Assembly (NCBI RefSeq): GCF_003298775.1
Contig: NZ_QNTQ01000030.1
Span: forward strand, 1-47,775
Reading direction: 5' to 3'
Length of the DNA stretch: 47,775 nt
DNA from: Rhodosalinus halophilus
GTDB taxonomy: Bacteria; Pseudomonadota; Alphaproteobacteria; Rhodobacterales; Rhodobacteraceae
Below the pieces are notes generated by a model. It was not told where the DNA came from and made no database searches. It saw only the letters and a program-made list of their open reading frames with translations. Below are positions 1 to 8,397 of this stretch, in pieces. Position numbers and translations under genes: made by a program. Numbering within the stretch: the stretch's first letter is position 1; every line of letters starts with the position of its first letter.

Positions 1-19
1 AATCCTACCCCCGCAACCA
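1..19 (+). tRNA. 3' end of tRNA-fMet (partial, cut by window edge)
   Basis: Only the 3' side of the T-arm, the acceptor strand and an encoded CCA (17-19) are visible. The identity as fMet comes from the longer copy at 18185-18229, which shows a CAT anticodon loop and the CCCCCGCAACCA end typical of initiator tRNA. The 5' part lies outside the window. Confidence 0.7.
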
Positions 20-22
20 AAA
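1..22 (+). repeat. Left attachment site (attL), visible part
   Basis: This stretch matches 18211-18232 with one difference: A at 7, G at 18217. Sequence similarity stops after position 22, which marks the outer edge of the repeat. The core probably extends leftward out of the window, because the right copy is 45 bp or more. Confidence 0.75.
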
Positions 23-50
23 TCCTCAAAGATCACAGCCACTTAAGAGA

Positions 51-70
51 CTCCCGCACGGGAGGCCTTT
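51..70 (+). terminator. Possible rho-independent terminator after tRNA-fMet
   Basis: CTCCCG (51-56) pairs with CGGGAG (59-64) around a 2-nt loop, followed by GCCTTT. The T-run is short and the loop tight, so this is a weak candidate. It would end the tRNA transcript just inside the element. Confidence 0.35.
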
Positions 71-84
71 GGCGTCCCGCGTCC

Positions 85-127
85 GTGTCAACACTGTGTC
101 AACAGAACGCTGGCGGCGCGTGTCAAC
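85..127 (+). repeat. Three GTGTCAAC direct repeats next to attL
   Basis: GTGTCAAC occurs at 85-92, 96-103 and 120-127, about 65-105 bp inside the left att copy. Tyrosine integrases of tRNA-targeting elements bind short direct repeats (arm-type sites) near the att core, so this is a plausible integrase arm-binding array. I saw no exact copy beside the right att site. Confidence 0.45.
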
Positions 128-217
128 GGATGGCGCCGACTCGCGCCGCACTCTCCGCTTGATCGAGGCGCGTCCGCGAGCCTGATGGTCCCCGACACCA
201 CCTCGGGAGACCACCCC

Positions 218-478
218 ATGCCAAAGACCGACGACGCCGCGCTCGCCGCCTTCGTCGCGCGCAAGGCCGAGATCGACGCGGCGCTCGACCGCATCCGCGC
301 CGCCAGCGACGACCATTTCTTCGCCAGCCCAGAGCATGTGCACTGGGGCCATGTCACGGCCCTCGCAGACCACACCGCGCTGTTGAAGCGCATCACGGAC
401 GCGATCTATGCCGAGGGGGAACACGCGAATGTGGGAACCCATCTTCGGTCAGTCGTGCCAGTGACGTTTATGGATTGA
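218..478 (+). CDS. Small conserved hypothetical protein
   Basis: An 86-residue acidic, mainly helical protein. The ATG at 218 is chosen because GGGAGA lies just upstream; an upstream ATG at 185 is the alternative. The central part contains HFFASPEHVHWGHV and LKRITDAIYAEGEHA, a pattern I associate with small ORFs in alphaproteobacterial prophages; the function is unknown. The last residues after EGEHAN look like an extension beyond the family core, perhaps created by the junction with the next gene. It is transcribed rightward, 31 bp before the 510-1964 cargo gene and convergent to the capsid operon. Confidence 0.6.
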   Translation: MPKTDDAALAAFVARKAEIDAALDRIRAASDDHFFASPEHVHWGHVTALADHTALLKRITDAIYAEGEHANVGTHLRSVVPVTFMD

Positions 479-509
479 CCGATGAGCGCGGATTCTCAAT
501 CCTTCCCAT

Positions 510-1964
510 ATGCTTCCTTTCTCGACTGAGTTCCCCGTCATCCCCAGCGACAACCGGGCTGCCTTCGTGGCGGAAGTGGTCGCCTGGATCCGCGGTATGC
601 AGCATCAGACCGTGCTTTCGAGCAAGTCTGAGGCAGAGCTTGACGGAGCCAATGTTCACGTCCGGTCGAATACCGGCGAAGAACTCCGCATGCGGGAGCT
701 GCGGACCGGCGACGGCTGGACTGCCATCGGTATTCGACACGATCTTCCTGATGATCTCGGGCGTGTGTGGCGAACGGAGTGCGTTCTGAAACGTGGCGCC
801 GCAGAAGCTGGGCAGGACCTGGTTCGCCTTCGCACCCAGTGCATCGCTGCGACGCCGGGCGCACGATTGGACACTCCGAGGAAGCCGTACCTGATCAAAG
901 CGCTCCTAAAGAACGGTTGGGGAGGGAGGGACCAGCAGTTCAACGTCACTGACCAGCCTGTTTGGATTGAGAACAACGATGCGGGCCTCGCATCAGCGAA
1001 GTCCGTGACCCTGGGCGAAGCGGCGAAATGGCTTCCATCTGTGTACGTGTCTGCGACCGGGGTATCTTCTTGGCTGCTAAGCCAGCGGGAAATTGAAAAA
1101 CTGGCCTACGACCTCGGCGGGGTCGCCCATGTAGTTGTCGAACCAGATCGAGCGTTCTCGTTTCTTCTCCGCGACAAGACGGAGGGTCGCAACGCCTACG
1201 GGGGAACGGTTGGGTTGTCGGTGCCCGGACAGGGTATCGTCAGGCGATACTATCTCGGGTGGCAGATCGAAGACAGCAAAGAACTGGCTGCCGCGATTGT
1301 GGCAGCGACGTCGAACGTTCGGAGTCAGATGCCAGCCTTCGGGTGGGACTGGACCGAATTGCAGGAGCAGGCTCTCCGTGTTCAGCGGGAGCGTGAGAAG
1401 GATAGCCTGACCGAGGCAGAATGGAACCAGCTGCATCAGGAGCAGGTTGACAACCTGCAGGACAGAATCCGCGAGCTTGAGCAGCAGCTAAGCGCCAGTC
1501 CGGCTGCGAGTCTCGGTACGGATGAAGCCGAGTTCTCCACCGACAATCTCGTCAAAAGGGTTGGTCCGGAGGTTTATGCCGGCGAGATATCGGACAGACT
1601 CCGGTTTGCGGCGAAAACGACCTTGTCTGTCGCAGAACAGATCGGGCTTGATGCCAGATCAAAAGCAATTCTTCGGCGTGTTGTCGAACGCCTACCCGCA
1701 TCGCCCGCGCTCGCCGAACTCTCGAAGGACCTTGAGCGAGCGACGAAAGACCCCAAGAGGGTTGCCAGTGAACTGACTTCGCTCCTCGCCCGACATGGTT
1801 ATTCGGAGAAGTCCGACAACAAGCACATCCGGCTTGAAGCGAACAAGGGCTTTGACGGCTTGGACGCCATCACGCTTCCGAAGACCCCGAGCGAGAACAG
1901 GGGGCTCAAGAACCTTCGGAAGCAGATCGCGCGCACACTCGGCATTACCAAGCTCGATGATTAA
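510..1964 (+). CDS. Uncharacterised cargo protein, candidate anti-phage gene
   Basis: A 484-residue protein of unrecognised family. Residues about 1-270 are a mixed alpha/beta region. About 290-340 form a charged, heptad-like helix (REREKDSLTEAEWNQLHQEQ and following) that reads as a coiled coil. The last 50 residues (LLARHGY, HIRL, AITLPKTP, LRKQIARTLGI) recall the small double-stranded-RNA-binding-like fold of HicA toxins; this is a motif impression, not a demonstrated match. The gene lies between the left att and the capsid operon, in the opposite direction to it. Its base composition is less GC-skewed at third positions than its neighbours. Satellites and prophages often carry defence genes at exactly this end position, so a defence role is inferred from place only. 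Confidence 0.75.
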   Translation: MLPFSTEFPVIPSDNRAAFVAEVVAWIRGMQHQTVLSSKSEAELDGANVHVRSNTGEELRMRELRTGDGWTAIGIRHDLPDDLGRVWRTECVLKRGAAEAGQDLVRLRTQCIAATPGARLDTPRKPYLIKALLKNGWGGRDQQFNVTDQPVWIENNDAGLASAKSVTLGEAAKWLPSVYVSATGVSSWLLSQREIEKLAYDLGGVAHVVVEPDRAFSFLLRDKTEGRNAYGGTVGLSVPGQGIVRRYYLGWQIEDSKELAAAIVAATSNVRSQMPAFGWDWTELQEQALRVQREREKDSLTEAEWNQLHQEQVDNLQDRIRELEQQLSASPAASLGTDEAEFSTDNLVKRVGPEVYAGEISDRLRFAAKTTLSVAEQIGLDARSKAILRRVVERLPASPALAELSKDLERATKDPKRVASELTSLLARHGYSEKSDNKHIRLEANKGFDGLDAITLPKTPSENRGLKNLRKQIARTLGITKLDD

Positions 1965-1971
1965 GCGATCC

Positions 1972-2316
1972 TTATGCCGCCGCCGTCGCAACGCCATCCA
2001 GCCGCACCGCCACGCTGGTGACGCCATTTCCGGCGGCCTCCACCGCCACGCCGATGGGGAAGCGCCCCGCAGCCGGGGTAGTCACCTCCTTCGCCGTATT
2101 GTCCCAGGCCACGCGCGCGCCGACCGTGAGCACTGCGGCGCTGGCCTTCGGCAGCTGGAACACGCCGGTGGTGGAGAGCTCGACCGAGTCGCCCTCGGCC
2201 GAGGAATGGGCGGCGATGCCGAAGATGTGGCCCACGATCAGCGCGTCGCCCGAGGCGATGCCGCCGGCGGGCGTCGTGACGCGGACGATGTGGCCATTCT
2301 GGAGGTAGTTCTTCAT
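1972..2316 (-). CDS. Capsid decoration (cement) protein, DUF2190-like
   Basis: A 114-residue beta-rich, Ala/Val/Gly-rich protein. It begins MKNYLQNGHIVRVTTPAGGI and has the repeated small-residue strands typical of DUF2190 head-decoration proteins, which stabilise the outside of the capsid. It is the last gene of the leftward head operon, starts 1 bp after the connector gene, and has a purine-rich AAAGGG upstream. In a complete prophage, connector and tail genes would follow; here the next feature is the oppositely oriented 510-1964 gene and then the att site. Confidence 0.8.
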   Translation of the reverse strand: MKNYLQNGHIVRVTTPAGGIASGDALIVGHIFGIAAHSSAEGDSVELSTTGVFQLPKASAAVLTVGARVAWDNTAKEVTTPAAGRFPIGVAVEAAGNGVTSVAVRLDGVATAAA

Positions 2317-2317
2317 C

Positions 2318-2527
2318 TCAGAGCCCTTTCGAGGATTGGATGCGGACGACCGAGATGCGGTCGGTCGCCCCTGCGATCTGCCGGTTGAGGTCCGCGAGCG
2401 CGGCGGCCATCTCGCCGTCGCTCGCGTAGGTGACGCGCTTGCCGTCGTACTCGACGGTCCGGACGCCCCGGTAGCGCGCGGCCATCAGGGCGTCCCGCCA
2501 GGCGGTGAGTTGGGCGAGGTCGGCCAT
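2318..2527 (-). CDS. gpW-like head-tail joining protein
   Basis: A 69-residue protein beginning MADLAQLTAWRDAL. The segment ARYRGVRTVEYDGKRVTYAS followed by a helix matches the lambda gpW pattern (helix, R-T-V-x-x-D-G-R-R-V strand pair, helix). gpW sits at the portal vertex and is needed for tail attachment. A GTG at 2533 overlapping the capsid stop (GTGA) is an alternative start. That a satellite would keep the tail-docking part while lacking tails fits use of another phage's tails. Confidence 0.75.
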   Translation of the reverse strand: MADLAQLTAWRDALMAARYRGVRTVEYDGKRVTYASDGEMAAALADLNRQIAGATDRISVVRIQSSKGL

Positions 2528-2529
2528 GC

Positions 2530-4341
2530 TCACGCGCCCGCGTTCATGAACCAGCCGCGATGGTCGATGAACCCGGCCCCGAAATCGAGGATCACCCGGA
2601 TCTCGACGCCGTCCACGTCCCAGCCCGAGCGGCTCTCGACCTGTGGGCCTTCAGCGCCCGAGAGGTAGGCGAACTCCAGCCCGTCGATCTCGCCGGGATC
2701 GGCGGTGACATACCAGCGGGTGGCCGAGGACAGACGCGGCTCGACCACCAGCGAGAGCGAGCCCGAGAACGGGTTCACATCGGCGGCCGTCGCGGGCGCG
2801 ATGCTCGCCAGCCATTTCTCGGCAGTGGTCTCCAGCGCGGGCGGCACCAGCAGGTTGCGCGGCGTCACGCGGATCGTGCGATCCTCGATGCCCTTCTGCG
2901 TGCGCAGCGCCAGCCGGGCGGCCGAGAGCGTCGCGTCGGAGATCGCCGCGCCGGTGCCCGCCTTGTTGCCGTGGTCGGCGTGGAATAGAGCCTTCCCGTC
3001 CGATAGCGTCGGGCCGTTGCCGCTGCCTGCCTCGAGGAGAGTGACAAGGATCCTCGCCTCGGTTTCGGCAGCGGCCTGGCCCATGCGGCGGGCGAGGTCC
3101 GCGAAGGCACCGAGGTCGTCGTTGACCAGCACCTGCCGGGTGATGCCGATCTTCCGCGCCCAGGTCTCGACCTTGTAGGCCTCGCGCGCCTCGGCCATGG
3201 TTCCGGCCTTGATCTCGCCGTGCTCGTTCAGCTTCTCCAGCAGGGGTGCCTCGCCCAGCATGATCTTGTTCACCGCGCGGAAGTCGCGGGCGGTCGTCTG
3301 GCGGCCGAGGCGGCGGATGCCTGAGGGCGCAGCCTGGTAGGCGTCGCGCAGCACCCGGCCCACCGTGTCCCCGAGGATGATCGGGAAATCCGAGGTGGTG
3401 TGCAGAGCGCGGGTCACGAGGCTCGCGGGCGACAGCGCCATGGTGGACTCGCCACGTAGGGTCAGCAGTTCCTTCGCCATGTCGACGGGCGTGGCATAGG
3501 CATAGCGCCGGGCGGGCTCAGAGAGATCATGGCGCGGGTTGATCCGGGCGTAGAGGGCTTCGCCCATCTGGCGCGCGCGCAGGGCGGGGTCATCCTGGCT
3601 CTCGCCCATCTCGACGCGGACCTGCTCCGTGCGGATCGGCGGCGCGGACCGCTTCGCCAGCGCCTCGAAGGCCGCGCGGCGGGCGGTGTCGGGATCGGCG
3701 CCGCCGTCGATCTGGCCGTCGATCCAGGACTGGTCGAGCCCCGCGATGCGGGCGATGGAGCGGATCTCGGCATTCGCCTCGGCGCGGGTCTCGGTGGTTG
3801 GTGCCTCGGGCGGTGCCGGGGTGGTGGTCGTGTCGGTCATCTCTGTCTCCATGCGAATGTGGGCACCGGGGTCGGCGGGCGTCGGCACCAGGGAAATCTC
3901 GTGGGGCGTCCAGCGCATCGCGGTCAGCACGCGCGCGCCGTTCTCGGTGGTCTCGACCCAGTCCTCGACGGAATAGCCGACCGAGACGTGGCGGAGGATG
4001 CCAGCCAGCACGTCCTGCCAGACCGGCTCCACCTCCGGCCGGGCCGAGAACTGGATCAGCGCCGTGCCGCGCTTGCCGTCGACGGCGGCGCTGCGCACCG
4101 AGCCCAGCACATCGCGGACGGCAGTCTGGCGATGGGCGTCGAGCACGCTGGCGCCTTCCAGGCGCGACAGGTCCACCGCCTCGGGCGCGAGGCTCAGCCG
4201 TTCGATGTACTGGCCCGCCATGTCACGCCGGCGCACCGGCGCGCCGGTGGACCAGACCACCTCGACGGTGCGGGCCTCCGGATCGGTCGTCGCAGGCGCG
4301 AGCGTCGCGCGGCGGGTGAGCAGTTCCACGGTGTCAGCCAT
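2530..4341 (-). CDS. Prohead protease-major capsid fusion protein
   Basis: 603 residues. Residues about 1-165 are an HK97-type prohead protease: H70 in VLDAHRQ and S120 in HVSVGYS are candidate catalytic residues, and WTPHEISLVPTPADPGA is the family signature. Residues about 165-250 are a Thr/Pro/Ala-rich and then charged linker that could act as the scaffold (delta) domain. The rest is an HK97-fold-like major capsid domain. Protease and capsid are separate genes in HK97, but fusions occur in lambdoid-like prophages. The start overlaps the portal stop by 8 bp, indicating one transcript. Confidence 0.85.
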   Translation of the reverse strand: MADTVELLTRRATLAPATTDPEARTVEVVWSTGAPVRRRDMAGQYIERLSLAPEAVDLSRLEGASVLDAHRQTAVRDVLGSVRSAAVDGKRGTALIQFSARPEVEPVWQDVLAGILRHVSVGYSVEDWVETTENGARVLTAMRWTPHEISLVPTPADPGAHIRMETEMTDTTTTPAPPEAPTTETRAEANAEIRSIARIAGLDQSWIDGQIDGGADPDTARRAAFEALAKRSAPPIRTEQVRVEMGESQDDPALRARQMGEALYARINPRHDLSEPARRYAYATPVDMAKELLTLRGESTMALSPASLVTRALHTTSDFPIILGDTVGRVLRDAYQAAPSGIRRLGRQTTARDFRAVNKIMLGEAPLLEKLNEHGEIKAGTMAEAREAYKVETWARKIGITRQVLVNDDLGAFADLARRMGQAAAETEARILVTLLEAGSGNGPTLSDGKALFHADHGNKAGTGAAISDATLSAARLALRTQKGIEDRTIRVTPRNLLVPPALETTAEKWLASIAPATAADVNPFSGSLSLVVEPRLSSATRWYVTADPGEIDGLEFAYLSGAEGPQVESRSGWDVDGVEIRVILDFGAGFIDHRGWFMNAGA

Positions 4342-5746
4342 CGGCCGCCTCCTTGTGCTGCGGAGCCGCCATCTGGCCGAAGCTCAGCCCCAGCCCGTCC
4401 GCGCGCTCGCGGTCCGCGGCGATCTCGGCATCGACCTGCTCGGCGTCATAGCCGCGTTCGGAAATCGCCTGGGACCGGCTCTTGAGCCCCGCGCCGATCG
4501 CCATGATCTCGGCCTGCACGTCCTTCATCGGATCGACGTAGTCGAACTTCGGCGGCAGCCATTCGCAGCCGAGGTAAGCCTCGGGGTTCCGGTCGAAGTC
4601 CCGCGCGGGCAGGTCACCGGCCAGCACGGCGAGCCGCACGAACCGCTCCCAGACCGGGCGGCAGAACAGGTGCACGACTACGTTGTGCTGCAGCTGTTCG
4701 ACGCGGCGCCGGAACTCGATCAGCCCGGCGCGGATCGAGGAATAGGTGACCCCTTCCAGATCGCCCGAGACCAGCCCGTAGGGCAGTCCGAGCCCGGCCG
4801 CGACAGCGCGCAAGTGGTTCTTCACGAAGGGCGCGTAGGCGTCGTGCTCGGTCGGGTTCGAGAAGCGGACGTCGGTGCCGGGCGGCAGAGGGATCAGGCT
4901 GCCGGGCTCCATGCCCACGGTCAGTGCCCCGCCTGTGTTGGTGCCCGAGAGCCCGCCCGCCGTGCCGTCGGGATCGGTGATGAAGCCGGTGAACAGCGCC
5001 GCGACTTTGGCCTTCACCAGCGCGGCGTCCTCGAACTGATCGAGTTCGTGCAGCCGCAGCAGCACCGGCGCGAGCCAGGTGATCCCGCGCAGCTGACCCG
5101 CAGCGAGCGGCTTGAACAGGTGCAGGCAATCGGCGGCGGGGACGCGGAGCGGGTCCATGCGGAGAGACCCCAGCGGATCGCTCGGGCGGGAGGACAAGAC
5201 CCGGTAGGCGACCCGGCGACCGGCGGCATCGAACTCGATGCCCGCCCGGATCCGCGCCCCACCGCCGATCTCGCGATGCAGGTCCATGGGAACCTGCTCG
5301 CGATCCAGAAGCTCCAGGTGGAGGGGAATGCTGGCGGCGTCGCTGGCGGTGCGGAGCCGGGCGAAGCTCTCGCCGCTTTCGACCATCGCGCGCACGGCCA
5401 TGGCCTGCAGCCCGTAGAAATCGGCCAGCCCGTCCGGGGCGGCATGATCGGTCCACCGCAGCCAGAGCGCCTGCAGTCGCTCGCGCACCGCGCGGTCGGG
5501 ATGGGTGGATTGCGGCTTGATCCCGGCGCCGACGACATTGCCGACCAGGCTGTCGACCGCCGCCGCGACCCACGGGTTGTTCCGCGAGTACCACCCGGCC
5601 CGCCGCGCCGCCGTGGTCGCCCCCGCGAGGATCGCCGCGTTCAGCCCGTCGACCGTCCGCGCCCCCTCCCAACGCCGCCCGCCACCCGCAGCGTCGAAGC
5701 CGCGAGCGCGTGCGAGGCCGAGAAGGCGATGGAGGAAGGTCCGCAT
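4334..5746 (-). CDS. Phage portal protein, lambda family
   Basis: A 470-residue protein of normal length for lambda-type portals. Signature stretches include WYSRNNPWVAAAVDSLVGNV near the N-terminus, LDREQVPMDL, and GVTYSSIRAGLIEFRRRVEQ in the clip/stem region, which is the well-conserved Y-S-S-x-R motif. The portal forms the dodecameric DNA-entry ring at one capsid vertex and docks the terminase. It precedes the capsid gene with overlap. A 106-bp gap separates it from the small gene behind the RM system, consistent with that system having been inserted between terminase and portal. Confidence 0.88.
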   Translation of the reverse strand: MRTFLHRLLGLARARGFDAAGGGRRWEGARTVDGLNAAILAGATTAARRAGWYSRNNPWVAAAVDSLVGNVVGAGIKPQSTHPDRAVRERLQALWLRWTDHAAPDGLADFYGLQAMAVRAMVESGESFARLRTASDAASIPLHLELLDREQVPMDLHREIGGGARIRAGIEFDAAGRRVAYRVLSSRPSDPLGSLRMDPLRVPAADCLHLFKPLAAGQLRGITWLAPVLLRLHELDQFEDAALVKAKVAALFTGFITDPDGTAGGLSGTNTGGALTVGMEPGSLIPLPPGTDVRFSNPTEHDAYAPFVKNHLRAVAAGLGLPYGLVSGDLEGVTYSSIRAGLIEFRRRVEQLQHNVVVHLFCRPVWERFVRLAVLAGDLPARDFDRNPEAYLGCEWLPPKFDYVDPMKDVQAEIMAIGAGLKSRSQAISERGYDAEQVDAEIAADRERADGLGLSFGQMAAPQHKEAADG

Positions 5747-5852
5747 GCCGCCGATTTTCGCGCAGCGGCAATCGGATGCCTATTCAGAGAGTTTGAGAAT
5801 GATTCGTAGCCGTCGAAGCGGCTGGTACCGTCGGAGGGATATCCCTCCGCGA

Positions 5853-6125
5853 TCAGACGCTCGCGCCGAGTCGGTCCATCTCGTAGGCGAACTCGGACCT
5901 GATCGCATCTGCCTCGTCATCCGGAAGCCAGCGCGTCATGTTCGGTATGACCGTCTGCCACATCCGCATATCCTTGTCGGAGAGCGGCATGCTCTCGGAT
6001 TTCCGCAGGGTCTCAAGGAGCCGGCCAAGCCGACCGCGGATCGCTTGCGGGTCGGGTGCCGATGTCCGGGCCGGTGCGGCCATGCCGCCATCTCCGAAAA
6101 GGCTGCCCTGAGCATCAAACGTCAT
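5853..6125 (-). CDS. Small acidic protein accompanying the RM gene
   Basis: A 90-residue protein starting MTFDAQGSLFGDGG, with GAAGGA 9 bp upstream of the ATG at 6125. It starts 14 bp after the stop of the methyltransferase part, so the two are probably co-transcribed. The middle is helical and charged (IRGRLGRLLETLRKSESMPL, then WQTVIPNMTRWLPDDEADAI). I do not recognise a named family; pairing with the RM gene suggests an accessory or specificity-related role, which is inference. Confidence 0.65.
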   Translation of the reverse strand: MTFDAQGSLFGDGGMAAPARTSAPDPQAIRGRLGRLLETLRKSESMPLSDKDMRMWQTVIPNMTRWLPDDEADAIRSEFAYEMDRLGASV

Positions 6126-6138
6126 GCGGTGCGGTCCT

Positions 6139-8361
6139 TCATGTGGCGGGGATCCCGAGGGCATCCCGATTCAACGTCGCGCCAAGCGCCTCACCAAGTA
6201 TAGTATCTGCCTGTGCGGCGAGATCAATATGCTCGGCTATTCGGGCACAAACATCGCGGAACGCGTCGAACAAGGCCAAGTCGACGGGCTGGTTGGCGCG
6301 GCCTTCGAGCCACCGCTCCAGAACGGGATAGCCGCTGACCTCGAAGGACCAGAGGGCGGCTGGAAGCCCGTCGACCTGACCTGATCCGTCGGCGCAAAGT
6401 GTCAGCCGGTCGCCTTCCGGATCAGACGGTTCGAGACCGGCACCCGGCGTCGGCGCAGTGGAGAGGCGAACGAAGTCCGGATCCGCGAGGCGACCCGGAG
6501 GATGGGCAGGATCGAACGTCTGGACCGCCCGAATTCTGGCGCCGAGTTGGGCGGCTCTCACGAACACCGCGTGGTCGGCCGGGAAGGGAACGTGAGGGAA
6601 AACGTCCTCCAGGTCTTCCGCAAAGCGCAAGGTGTAGCTTTGTGCGGAGAGCAGGCAGAGGATCGCGTCGAACACCTCCTCGGCCGTGACGCGCACACCG
6701 TAGGCGCCCGCGAGGCCCGCCAGCAGCGCGCCCGAGACGTTGGGGCCCGCGGAGGCCGGCCGCCGGTCGTGCAGGGGAAAGACATAGCCGCCATAGCTGC
6801 CGCGGAAGGCGTGATAGTCGGGCAGCAGACCGTGGCACCAGACGGCAGGGCCTGCGCTTGTCCCGCCAGGGAGCGCGTAAAGTCCAACGTTGTGGGCACC
6901 CCAAGCGCGCTGCATTTGTGGTCCCGGACGGTTGAGGAGACGAAGGTCATTGTAAAATGAGCGCAAATCGAACGGTCGATATGAAAGTCGTTGGATCAGC
7001 GCCGGGTCATGGCCGCCGAGCCCGCTTTGCTGCAGAAAATCATCAACTTTCTGAGCAAGCGCAGCGGCATGGGCGTCGACAAACACGCTATCGTTCCCAC
7101 TCTTCATGCCTGATTTCGAGAAAGCGAAGCACTCCCTCAGGCTCGGCCATTCTCCGTTTCCGAATGGTCTCGGCCGGAAATCGTCAAGCGGCTCCCGGAC
7201 AACTGGGATCGAATTCGGGAGCGTGCCCGTGGCCGCGCCGCTCTCCAGCCAATCAAGCTTCGCCCTACGCGAGAAGTGTCCTTCCGCCCAGGAGTCGAGA
7301 TAGTGGATTTCCGCCGGCTGACCGGCGCGCGATCCGTCCGCGATGGCAATGGTGATGGCCGTTCCGACCTGGATGTCGAAGACCCCCATATCGCGGTCGA
7401 TACCCGCCCTCGGGCCGCGCCGCAGGTCGCCGCGCAGGTCGATGATTTCGATCCGGTCGAAGCGGTTGCGCATCAGCTGCCTCAGCCCGGCATAGGGCCA
7501 TCCGGTCAGGAACTTTCGGTTGGAGATATAGGCGACGACGCCCCGCTGTGGGGCACCCTCGGCCTCGAAGATCTTCCACATGGCCCAGCGCCAGAAGGCC
7601 ACGGACAGTTCGGGAAAGGTGTTGAGCTGGTTGCCCTGTCCGGCATCGCGCACGGGTCGTTTCAGGTCATCCCACAGCGCGTTCATCCATTGGCCTACAA
7701 GCGTCCGGTCCTCGCCCTCCTCCAACCGCCGGTAGGGAGGGTTGCCGATGATTGCGAGAATCGGCTGCTGCGCCTTGATGTGGTCGGCAGCGCGCCGTTC
7801 TTCCGTGATGCCGGCCGACACGAAGCCCAGCCGTCCGAGCGGTGCCGCTGCCCCCGGCTCTGCCAGCGTGTCGGCAAGGTAAACTCCCAATCGCGGCAGC
7901 GCTGGCCGCGGACCCGGTCCTGCCGGATCGCGGAGGGTGTGGTGGAGACGGTAGTGCGCCACCGCATAGGGTCCGACGAGCAGTTCAAGCCCGAACATCC
8001 GACCCGCAAGATCGCGCAGTTCGAGATCGGCTCGGCCACGCCCGCCAGCTGCTGCGGCCTCATCACGGACCCGCTCTGCCACGCCGAGCAGGAACGTGCC
8101 CGTGCCCGTGGCGGGATCGAGTATCGTGAGGTTCGGGTCGCGCAGCCCATTCAGACCGAGATTGGCCCCCGCCGCGCGGTTCAGCGCCCCAGCCATGAAG
8201 CGCACGACCTCGACAGGTGTGAAGTAGACGCCATGGCGTTCGCGCGCCGCAGGATCGAAGACCGACAGGAAGTCTTCGTAGAAGTACAAGATCGGGTCAG
8301 GCCGACCGGGACGGATCGCAAGGATTGCCGGGGCGAAGCTGTTCACGGTGTCGAGCAACAC
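6139..8361 (-). CDS. Type IIG-like restriction-modification enzyme, methyltransferase and target-recognition part
   Basis: 740 residues if translation starts at GTG 8361. It carries the N6-adenine methyltransferase motifs LTILDPATGTGTFLLG (SAM-binding motif I) and AIIGNPPYRRLEEG (catalytic NPPY motif IV), then a long C-terminal region of the kind that recognises DNA targets. It is in the same frame as the 8398-9270 ORF; only 12 sense codons and one TAG (8398-8400) separate them, so the two are halves of one ~1043-residue enzyme. Start context at 8361 is poor, so independent translation is doubtful. It may be inactive, methylase-only through reinitiation, or intact if the amber is suppressed or a base-call error. 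Confidence 0.85.
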   Translation of the reverse strand: MLLDTVNSFAPAILAIRPGRPDPILYFYEDFLSVFDPAARERHGVYFTPVEVVRFMAGALNRAAGANLGLNGLRDPNLTILDPATGTGTFLLGVAERVRDEAAAAGGRGRADLELRDLAGRMFGLELLVGPYAVAHYRLHHTLRDPAGPGPRPALPRLGVYLADTLAEPGAAAPLGRLGFVSAGITEERRAADHIKAQQPILAIIGNPPYRRLEEGEDRTLVGQWMNALWDDLKRPVRDAGQGNQLNTFPELSVAFWRWAMWKIFEAEGAPQRGVVAYISNRKFLTGWPYAGLRQLMRNRFDRIEIIDLRGDLRRGPRAGIDRDMGVFDIQVGTAITIAIADGSRAGQPAEIHYLDSWAEGHFSRRAKLDWLESGAATGTLPNSIPVVREPLDDFRPRPFGNGEWPSLRECFAFSKSGMKSGNDSVFVDAHAAALAQKVDDFLQQSGLGGHDPALIQRLSYRPFDLRSFYNDLRLLNRPGPQMQRAWGAHNVGLYALPGGTSAGPAVWCHGLLPDYHAFRGSYGGYVFPLHDRRPASAGPNVSGALLAGLAGAYGVRVTAEEVFDAILCLLSAQSYTLRFAEDLEDVFPHVPFPADHAVFVRAAQLGARIRAVQTFDPAHPPGRLADPDFVRLSTAPTPGAGLEPSDPEGDRLTLCADGSGQVDGLPAALWSFEVSGYPVLERWLEGRANQPVDLALFDAFRDVCARIAEHIDLAAQADTILGEALGATLNRDALGIPAT

Positions 8362-8397
8362 AGTGAAGCCGATGCCAACGACATCGAGGATTTCCGC

